NCBI GenBank assembly: GCA_041618535.1
Contig: JBFKFP010000186.1
Coordinates: 1 to 5,067 of the forward strand
Source: SHLJ01 sp041618535
GTDB taxonomy: Bacteria > Bacteroidota > Bacteroidia > Flavobacteriales > Flavobacteriaceae
Direction of reading: 5' to 3'
DNA: 5,067 nt
Under the pieces are notes generated by a model. It searched no databases. It saw nothing but the letters and a program-made list of their open reading frames with translations, and was not told the origin of the DNA. Positions 1-4,458 of this stretch are shown here, piece by piece (within the stretch, counting starts at the first letter, position 1; every line of letters begins with the position of its first letter). The translations under genes and the position numbers were made by a program.

Positions 1-10
1 ATCTTTTCAT
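1..10 (-). CDS. possible first codons of a further minus-strand gene (edge)
   Basis: On the minus strand an ATG at 10-8 is followed by AAA AGA before the window ends, so only Met-Lys-Arg can be read. About 34 bases upstream is a box resembling the Bacteroidetes -7 element TAnnTTTG (minus strand 51-44, last base A instead of G), preceded by a very T-rich stretch. From memory, flavobacterial tatD-ansA loci are often followed by an exbB/tolQ-like proton-channel gene that begins in a similar way, but three codons cannot identify a gene. Treat this as a pointer to check the flanking sequence. Confidence 0.22.
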
Positions 11-49
11 TGTTCGTGATCTTAATTTTATTAGTTAAAGCGTTAAAGA

Positions 50-99
50 TATAAAAAAAAATATATTAAAAAATAAAATCAACCCCGATAAAATGGGAT
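50..99 (-). terminator. weak hairpin plus T-rich tract
   Basis: On the minus strand, 99-95 can pair with 86-82 (three G-C pairs, one G-U, one A-U) around an 8-base AT-rich loop. It is followed by a long T-rich run from 81 to 50. This fits a weak intrinsic terminator for transcription arriving from the tRNA-Ser side, but the stem is short and the whole stretch is AT-rich, so chance pairing is possible. The T-rich tract could equally be upstream promoter DNA for the gene that may start at position 10. Confidence 0.3.
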
Positions 100-179
100 A
101 TTTCGCCACTTTGGCTCAAATTAATTTTATCTTTAAAAATCCATTGATCGCGTAAAAAATCAGACTTGAAGAGCCAACC

Positions 180-207
180 AAAAACGACGACTCTCGACAC
201 AAGTCGC
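180..207 (-). terminator. putative terminator of tRNA-Ser
   Basis: About 40 bases past the tRNA 3' end on the minus strand, 207-202 pairs with 192-187 (GCGACT with AGTCGT, one G-U) around a 9-base loop. The stem is followed directly by CG and then five T residues (184-180). Position and T run suit the end of a short tRNA transcript. The stem is only five to six pairs, so support is moderate. Confidence 0.42.
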
Positions 208-246
208 TCATCAAGAAATTTAAATCAAAATCAAGTAGGATTTTTG

Positions 247-334
247 CAGAGAGGAAGGGATTCGAACCCTCGATACGCTTTTGGCGTATACACACTTTCC
301 AGGCGTGCGCCTTCGACCACTCGGCCACCTCTCT
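247..334 (-). tRNA. tRNA-Ser, anticodon GGA
   Basis: Class II tRNA read on the minus strand, 88 nt without CCA. The acceptor stem is a perfect 7-bp match (AGAGAGG at 334-328 with CCTCTCT at 254-248), with G at 247 as the discriminator base, which is the usual one for serine tRNAs. The anticodon stem CACGC/GTGTG encloses the loop CTGGAAA, placing anticodon GGA at 300-298 to read UCC and UCU codons. The long variable arm forms ATACGC/GCGTAT with a short A-rich loop, and the T arm carries GGTTCGAATCC. The 3' CCA is not encoded: the template continues CAA after the discriminator, so CCA must be added by nucleotidyltransferase. It lies downstream of the ansA terminator, so it probably has its own promoter, which I could not place with confidence. 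Confidence 0.96.
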
Positions 335-364
335 GTTTGAATAAAAACGGGTGGATGAAATAAC

Positions 365-397
365 GAAAAAAAGTTTAAAGCCTAAAATTTTTTAGGC
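365..397 (-). terminator. intrinsic terminator after ansA
   Basis: Five bases past the ansA stop codon, GCCTAAAA (380-387) and TTTTAGGC (390-397) form a perfect 8-bp stem. On the minus strand it is followed by TTTAAAC and a run of seven T (371-365). This is a textbook Rho-independent terminator for the tatD-ansA transcript and separates it from the tRNA-Ser gene. Confidence 0.8.
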
Positions 398-402
398 CTA
401 AA

Positions 403-1428
403 TTAAGTTAATTCCCCCCTAAGAGACCTTTCATAAGCTGCCCTCAACGCATCACCTTCAAAATTCATCCCAAGCAAATACATCAGTTTGGTAAGAGCCG
501 CCTCGGTGGTCATGTCACCGGCAGAAATCACCCCTATTTTATCCAGGAGAGCACTTGATTCATACCGACCCAACATCACCGCGCCTCCCGAACACTGAGT
601 GACATTGATTACCGGGATCCCCCTATCGGTTGCTTCAGAAATAATTTTTATAAACCAGGATTCTGTTGTTGTATTTCCGGCTCCGAAAGTCTCAAGGATT
701 ATACCTTTAATATCAGGTAAGGCGCACATGGAGGATAAAAGTTCAGGCTGCATTCCCGGAAATAGTTTTATCAGCAGTATCCGGCTGTCCATCTCAGTAC
801 GAACGATCAGTGATTTATCTTCTTCAGGTTTGAACAGCAGGCGTTCATTAATTTTCAGATGAACACCTGATTCAGCCAGTTCGGGATAATTAAATGAGGC
901 GAAAGCCTCGAAATGCTCGGCATTTATCTTGGTGGTACGGTTTCCGCGATACAACTTGTATTCAAAATACAGACAAACTTCCTGGATCATCGGTTTATCC
1001 CCCTTCCTCAAAGATGCTATCTGTATGGCGGTTATCAGATTCTCCTTGGCATCTGTCCGTAAATCACCTATAGGCAGTTGCGACCCGGTCAGCACTACAG
1101 GTTTTGAAAGGTTTTCAAGCATAAAACTCAATGCCGATGCGGTGTAACTCATGGTATCACTACCATGCAGAACAACAAATCCTTCATAATTTTCATATTG
1201 ACCATCGATCAGGTTCACTATGTCCTTCCAGTATGACGGGTTCATATTAGATGAATCGATAGGATTATCGAAAGCCATAGTTTCCACAGAACAATCAAGA
1301 AGGTTTATCTCCGGGATTTTTTCCAGAAGATGATCAAAATTAAAAGATTTAAGGGCTCCGGTTAAGGAGTCTTTTATCATCCCGATGGTTCCCCCGGTGT
1401 AGATTATGAGTATTCTTGGTGTCTTCAT
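403..1428 (-). CDS. ansA: type I L-asparaginase
   Basis: Cytoplasmic L-asparagine amidohydrolase, giving aspartate and ammonia. The 341-aa length is normal for the type I (AnsA-like) family, and there is no signal peptide. The N-terminal nucleophile motif TGGTIGM has T14 as the catalytic threonine. The second signature reads VLHGSDTMSYTA at 87-96, with S90-D91 where the E. coli enzymes have Thr-Asp. The block RGNRTTK (161-167) carries K167, the likely catalytic lysine of the second triad, and TGSQLPIGDLRTDA (114-127) is a further family block. The C-terminal part (about 215-341), including ETFGAGNTT at 246-254, is the small domain involved in subunit contacts and, in E. coli type I enzymes, allosteric asparagine binding. 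The ATG start lies one base after the tatD stop codon, so the two genes are almost certainly co-transcribed. A strong terminator follows. Function is secure; substrate affinity is not inferred. Confidence 0.95.
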   Translation of the reverse strand: MKTPRILIIYTGGTIGMIKDSLTGALKSFNFDHLLEKIPEINLLDCSVETMAFDNPIDSSNMNPSYWKDIVNLIDGQYENYEGFVVLHGSDTMSYTASALSFMLENLSKPVVLTGSQLPIGDLRTDAKENLITAIQIASLRKGDKPMIQEVCLYFEYKLYRGNRTTKINAEHFEAFASFNYPELAESGVHLKINERLLFKPEEDKSLIVRTEMDSRILLIKLFPGMQPELLSSMCALPDIKGIILETFGAGNTTTESWFIKIISEATDRGIPVINVTQCSGGAVMLGRYESSALLDKIGVISAGDMTTEAALTKLMYLLGMNFEGDALRAAYERSLRGELT

Positions 1429-1429
1429 T

Positions 1430-2200
1430 TCAAATCTTGAAAATCTGTTTGCTGTTCTGAGTTGTAATAGCCGCTATCTCCTCTCCCGGCATATTATACA
1501 ATATGGCTAGTTTATCCAGAACATTCACAAGGTAAGCGCTTTCGTTTCTCTTGCCCCGATAAGGCACCGGGGCCAAATAGGGAGAGTCTGTTTCCAATAC
1601 GATATTCTCCAAATCGATTTCAGGCAGGTAGCGATCTATCTTCCCGTTTTTAAAAGTTACCACACCGCCTATTCCGAGTTTAAATCCGAGACCTATGGCT
1701 TTTTCAGCCTGATCCTTGGTTCCTGTGAAACAATGAAAAATCCCAAAAAGCCTTTCATCCTTTTCCTCTTCAAGTATGGAAAAAATCTCATCGAAGGATT
1801 CCCTTGAATGGATAACTATCGGCAATCCATTATCCTTCGCAAGCCTGATTTGAGACCGGAAAGCCTGCTGTTGGATTTCAAGGGTAGACTTATCCCAGTA
1901 AAGGTCTATCCCGATCTCTCCAACCGCAACAAATTCATATTGGTCCAACATATTTTCTACATGCTTCAGTTCATCCAGGAAGGACCCGGGTTTAACATGT
2001 GTAGGATGAAGCCCCGTCATCAGGTAAACCTGTTCAGGATACTCCTCTTTTAACTTCAGCATGGATTTGGTATAAGAAGAATCGATTGCCGGGATAAAAA
2101 ATCTTTGGATCCCCGAGGACATCGCCCTGTTGATCATCTCATGCCGATCCCGGTCAAATGCCTCAACATACAGATGCGTATGTGTATCGGTTAAAATCAT
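1430..2200 (-). CDS. tatD: TatD family metal-dependent hydrolase (DNase)
   Basis: A cytoplasmic TIM-barrel metallohydrolase of the TatD family, whose characterised members are Mg-dependent 3'-5' exonucleases acting on DNA or RNA. The name refers to the tat operon of E. coli, but the family is not part of Tat export. The 256-aa length is typical. Metal and active-site residues are all present: H7 and H9 in DTHTHL, E95 in VGEIGID, H131 in IVIHSR, H156 in FHCFTGT and D205 in ETDSPYLAPVPYRGKRNE. The start is fixed by DTHTHL, which normally lies within the first ten residues. It is the first gene of a two-gene unit with ansA, one base apart. The promoter box ends only four bases before the ATG, so the mRNA is probably leaderless or nearly so. 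The exact physiological substrate cannot be told from sequence. Confidence 0.94.
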   Translation of the reverse strand: MILTDTHTHLYVEAFDRDRHEMINRAMSSGIQRFFIPAIDSSYTKSMLKLKEEYPEQVYLMTGLHPTHVKPGSFLDELKHVENMLDQYEFVAVGEIGIDLYWDKSTLEIQQQAFRSQIRLAKDNGLPIVIHSRESFDEIFSILEEEKDERLFGIFHCFTGTKDQAEKAIGLGFKLGIGGVVTFKNGKIDRYLPEIDLENIVLETDSPYLAPVPYRGKRNESAYLVNVLDKLAILYNMPGEEIAAITTQNSKQIFKI

Positions 2201-2204
2201 ATCG

Positions 2205-2240
2205 CAAAAGTAAGCTATGCACTTAATTTTTTCACCAAAA
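2205..2240 (-). promoter_or_regulatory. tatD-ansA promoter (Bacteroidetes type)
   Basis: On the minus strand TACTTTTG (2212-2205) is an exact match to the Bacteroidetes -7 consensus TAnnTTTG. A TTTTGG upstream (2240-2235) supplies the TTG of the -33 element, 23 bases away, at the long end of the accepted spacing. The expected start point falls at about 2202-2198, on or next to the tatD ATG, which predicts a leaderless or near-leaderless message. Confidence 0.65.
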
Positions 2241-2251
2241 TAAATATTTAA

Positions 2252-2259
2252 TACATTCG
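2252..2259 (+). promoter_or_regulatory. candidate -7 box for the aspartic protease gene
   Basis: TACATTCG matches TAnnTTTG at all fixed positions but one. It would place a transcript start near 2264-2267, about 15 bases before the ATG at 2280. No convincing -33 TTG lies at the right distance, so this is a weak call. The 79-base gap between the divergent genes must hold both promoters. Confidence 0.3.
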
Positions 2260-2279
2260 TGCTTCAGTATATTATTATT

Positions 2280-2720
2280 ATGAAACTCAAAGGATACCTT
2301 AAAAAGCGCAAGTACACCAAGATCAGACTCAAGCGTATAAAATCGAATCATTTTGTCCTTAAAGCCACTGTAAATGGTGTAAAGGGGCGATTCATTCTGG
2401 ATACCGGCGCCTCAAATACCCTCATAGATGACAAGCGGGCGGAAACGTTCAAATTGAATATTGAGGACTCGGAAGAGGTTAAAGTAACCGGGGCCGGAGC
2501 TGAAAACATGGATTCCAAGGTGTCTAAAAAGAATTCCATCAGTATAGGGAAATGGTCACAGTCTAAAACTGTAATCGTCCTTTTCAACCTGGTACATGTG
2601 AATTCCGGTTTAGATAATTTTGATATTAAACCTGTTGACGGCATCATCGGGACTGATATTTTAAAAATGGGTAAAGCGATTATCGATTACAATAAACAAG
2701 AGCTTTATTTGAAACTTTAA
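2280..2720 (+). CDS. retropepsin-like aspartic protease (clan AA)
   Basis: Predicted 146-aa single-lobed aspartic protease of the retropepsin-like fold, which must form a homodimer to build an active site. The hallmark is GRFILDTGASNTLID at about 37-50, with D41 as the catalytic aspartate in DTGAS. The hydrophobic-hydrophobic-glycine partner motif is in DGIIGTDIL at 120-128. The N terminus is strongly basic (about 3-22) with no signal peptide or membrane segment, so it is probably cytosolic. I chose the ATG at 2280 over an in-frame GTG at 2259: the extra seven residues (VLQYIII) look unlike coding sequence and the GTG overlaps the candidate promoter box. Related small proteases occur widely in flavobacteria with no known substrate. 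The response-regulator pseudogene starts 14 bases downstream, so the two were probably one transcript. Confidence 0.85.
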   Translation: MKLKGYLKKRKYTKIRLKRIKSNHFVLKATVNGVKGRFILDTGASNTLIDDKRAETFKLNIEDSEEVKVTGAGAENMDSKVSKKNSISIGKWSQSKTVIVLFNLVHVNSGLDNFDIKPVDGIIGTDILKMGKAIIDYNKQELYLKL

Positions 2721-2734
2721 AGTTCTAACCCCCT

Positions 2735-3358
2735 ATGCCACAACGAATCGTTGCAGCAGATGACCACCCTCTTGTTCTGAAAGGATTAAAAGACTTCCTT
2801 GAAGAACTCGGCCATGTTGTTTTAGCTGCGGTGACAGATGGGAAAACCGCTTTGAAAGAGATTCTCAGACCCGAACCAGATGTTGCCATACTCGATATTA
2901 GAATGCCCCATCTTTCAGGCCCAGAAATAGCTCAACTGCTGAAAAGATCATCAAACAGCGACCAAAGTTGCTTTAATAGCCTTTGAAAGTGATGGAATCC
3001 TGCTGAACCAGGCAAAAAAGTTAAACATACATGCTTATATGCTGAAGGAATTTGCGCTGGAAGAAATAGAACATTCTCTGGAAGAAATTGAAAAAGGAAA
3101 ACCCTATTTCTCAGCTCGGTTAAAAGATCTTGTAGACAACGAGCCCCTGTTAAACCTGGACCTGCTTTCCAATACGGAAAAACGCATCATAAAGCAGATC
3201 GCCCAAATCAAAAGCACAAGGGAAATCGGAGAGGAAATGTTCATCTCGCATCGTACGGTTGAGAACCCAGGAGTAACATTATAAGGAAACTGAACCTCGA
3301 TCAGCAGGAGAATAGCCTTCTTATCTGGGCAAAGGAAAACCAGAAGCACCTATTATAA
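2735..3358 (+). pseudogene. NarL/FixJ-type response regulator broken by three frameshifts
   Basis: One former gene now split over three frames. Frame 1 gives a receiver domain with acidic pair D9-D10, phospho-acceptor D54 (AILD) and MP at 57-58, up to about residue 70. The reading then moves to a second frame near 2942-2946 (KIIKQRP), to a third near 2963-2966 (KVALIAFES onward), and back to the first near 3266-3269. Restoring one base at each point gives a continuous 208-aa protein ending at the TAA at 3356-3358, the normal family length. Conserved K105 and Y102 then fall at the expected receiver positions, and the C terminus becomes a complete LuxR-type HTH (TEKRIIKQIAQ, then FISHRTVENHRSNIIRKLNL). 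As written, translation stops at 2984-2986, before the effector domain. No histidine kinase is nearby. Sequencing error at short A or C runs is the main alternative to genuine decay, though the neighbouring genes are intact. Confidence 0.88.
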
Positions 3359-3412
3359 AAATACCTGATGTTACATATTGTTTCAAATTTGATAATTTCG
3401 CATATTTATAAT

Positions 3413-3439
3413 GCTATTAATTAGTTCTTAGGGAGAATT
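3413..3439 (+). repeat. direct repeat copy 1, upstream of PAS-LuxR gene
   Basis: A 27-base stretch beginning GCTATTAATTAG and ending GGGAGAATT recurs at 4371-4398 with a single T difference. As RNA, 3421-3428 can pair with 3434-3441 (eight pairs including two G-U) around a UAGGG loop. The missing T lies in the loop, so the stem is the same in both copies. It is about 65 bases before the likely start of the PAS-LuxR gene and would lie in its leader or promoter. Confidence 0.85.
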
Positions 3440-3445
3440 GAAAAC

Positions 3446-3480
3446 ATCTATACAGAGGGACATTATCCTGATGTATAGGT
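3446..3480 (+). other. stem-loop in the presumed leader of the PAS-LuxR gene
   Basis: ATCTATACA (3446-3454) pairs with TGTATAGGT (3472-3480), nine pairs with one G-U. Inside, AGG (3456-3458) can pair with CCT (3467-3469). The right arm covers most of an in-frame ATG at 3471, which would be hidden if used. There is no T run after it, so it is not a terminator. It starts five bases after the stem of repeat copy 1. Confidence 0.5.
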
Positions 3481-3503
3481 GTTTTCTACATAAAATTAAA
3501 GGA

Positions 3504-4274
3504 ATGAAACCATCTGATATCAGGAAAACTTACAAGGAGATCTTCGAGACTTATGACTATCCCTTGTTGGAATATCACATCAAGAAGATCATTGAATTAG
3601 ATGAGTATTTACCTTACAGCTCCACATTTTATTGCATTACAAACACCCAAAACCTGACATTTGAATATGTAAGCAAGAATTACAAATCATGTTTGGGGTT
3701 GGATAAAGACGACTTGCTTAAAAAGGGAATGCAATATTTCTGGAGCCGTATTCATCCGGATGATGTGTCTCAATGGCTGGAGTCATTAAATCATCTAATG
3801 CAATTCACCCTGGAGGAAATTCCTGTCGGAAGAAGAAAATTGATGAGTTATACCTGGAATTACAGATTTAAGAATTCTGACGACCAATATGTTAATATCA
3901 TTCAAAATACCACTCCCCTGGAGTTCGATTCTAAAATGAAACCGGTTATCGGTCTTGCGCATTACACCGTGATCGATCCGCGTTTGAAATTCCCTGTTTC
4001 TGCTTCTGCCAAGTTGTTAAATGAACAAAACGAATACGAAACCATTTATTTCAACAGTTTTTCCCAGAAGTTGCTTTCAAACGGGATAACAAACCGCGAA
4101 TTGGATGTGATCCGTTTATTGGTGCTTAAGAAAAGCAGCAAGGAGATTGCAGACAAATTAAACATCAGCCCGAATACTGTAGACACCCACAGGAGAAATA
4201 TCTTAAAAAAACTAAATCTGAGTTCTACCGGAGAGTTAATAGGAATGATTAAGATGAATAAAAACCTCCTCTAA
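3504..4274 (+). CDS. PAS-like sensor with LuxR-type HTH (orphan transcription regulator)
   Basis: Predicted cytosolic DNA-binding regulator, 256 aa from the ATG at 3504. Residues 1-37 look helical (IRKTYKEIFE, HIKKIIELDEYLP). Residues about 41-156 resemble a PAS_3-type domain: FYCITNTQNLTFEYVSKN, then a FWSRIHPDD block at 79-87 and the strands YTWNYRF, YVNIIQNTTP and KPVIGLAHYTVID. Residues 195-250 are a LuxR/GerE HTH, with GITNREL, SSKEIADKLNISPNTVDTHRRNILKKLNL as the recognition region. There is no receiver domain, so it should respond to a ligand or partner protein; none can be named. In-frame starts at TTG 3438 and ATG 3471 would add residues lying over the direct repeat and leader hairpin, so I prefer 3504. 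It stands alone between a pseudogene and the convergent odhB, bracketed by direct repeats. Many flavobacteria carry orphan regulators of this build. Confidence 0.85.
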   Translation: MKPSDIRKTYKEIFETYDYPLLEYHIKKIIELDEYLPYSSTFYCITNTQNLTFEYVSKNYKSCLGLDKDDLLKKGMQYFWSRIHPDDVSQWLESLNHLMQFTLEEIPVGRRKLMSYTWNYRFKNSDDQYVNIIQNTTPLEFDSKMKPVIGLAHYTVIDPRLKFPVSASAKLLNEQNEYETIYFNSFSQKLLSNGITNRELDVIRLLVLKKSSKEIADKLNISPNTVDTHRRNILKKLNLSSTGELIGMIKMNKNLL

Positions 4275-4320
4275 CAGGATATTTCACAATTATTTTCGGA
4301 TAATCAAGATATTGTAGATT

Positions 4321-4353
4321 TACTCAAAATGAGTATTGCCTAATGTGAATTAG
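4321..4353 (+). other. two small stem-loops downstream of PAS-LuxR gene
   Basis: TACTCA/TGAGTA (4321-4326 with 4330-4335) forms a perfect 6-bp stem with an AAA loop. Four bases later CTAAT/ATTAG (4340-4344 with 4349-4353) forms a perfect 5-bp stem closed by GTGA, a GNRA-type tetraloop. Neither is followed by a T run. They lie 46 bases past the stop codon and may belong to a structured 3' UTR or a separate small RNA that continues through the repeat to 4442. Chance pairing in AT-rich DNA cannot be excluded. Confidence 0.4.
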
Positions 4354-4370
4354 ATTCAGAAATTTACACA

Positions 4371-4398
4371 GCTATTAATTAGTTCTTTAGGGAGAATT
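4371..4398 (+). repeat. direct repeat copy 2, downstream of PAS-LuxR gene
   Basis: Second copy of the element at 3413-3439, same orientation, start points 958 bases apart, identical except for one extra T. As RNA, 4380-4386 pairs with 4393-4399 (seven pairs, one G-U) around a UUAGGG loop. Unlike copy 1 there is no plus-strand gene after it; three bases past its stem a terminator-like hairpin begins. Confidence 0.85.
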
Positions 4399-4401
4399 AC
4401 A

Positions 4402-4442
4402 GAAGGCCTTGAAATCTAGGGATTCAAGGCTTTCGACTTTTT
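4402..4442 (+). terminator. terminator between convergent PAS-LuxR and odhB genes
   Basis: GAAGGCCTTGAA (4402-4413) pairs with TTCAAGGCTTTC (4423-4434), twelve pairs with one G-U on the plus strand, 9-base loop, then GAC and five T (4438-4442). The T run and G-U pairing favour plus-strand termination of the PAS-LuxR transcript, 128 bases past its stop codon. On the minus strand it lies 24 bases after the odhB stop with the A run leading in, but the tail is T-poor and one pair becomes a mismatch, so odhB may use it less well. Confidence 0.7.
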
Positions 4443-4458
4443 ATACCTTTACCCGGAA

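Noticed and set aside
116..328. 70-aa minus-strand reading frame overlapping the tRNA
   Set aside because: Its first half is the tRNA-Ser read as codons, and the remainder has no recognisable protein features.
247..334. tRNA-Ser as an integration site of a genomic island
   Set aside because: No integrase gene and no duplicate of the tRNA 3' end was seen in the window; the neighbours are housekeeping genes.
2259..2279. GTG start for the aspartic protease
   Set aside because: The added residues are unlike coding sequence and overlap the candidate promoter box; ATG at 2280 is the simpler choice.
2348..2647. 99-aa minus-strand reading frame
   Set aside because: Lies wholly antisense to the aspartic protease, whose DTGAS motif and family blocks show which strand is coding.
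2735..3284. Two separate small genes, a stand-alone receiver (2735-2986) and a stand-alone DNA-binding protein (3039-3284)
   Set aside because: They join into a single full-length response regulator when three one-base losses are restored. The second piece has no sensible start and its HTH is itself cut by the last frameshift.
2735..3358. Programmed ribosomal frameshifting in the response regulator
   Set aside because: Three shifts would be needed, there is no strong slippery heptamer with a downstream stem at these points, and no known member of the family is made this way.
3413..4398. The PAS-LuxR gene as a mobile element bounded by target-site duplications
   Set aside because: The repeats are long, structured and not next to inverted repeats, and the unit encodes no transposase or integrase.
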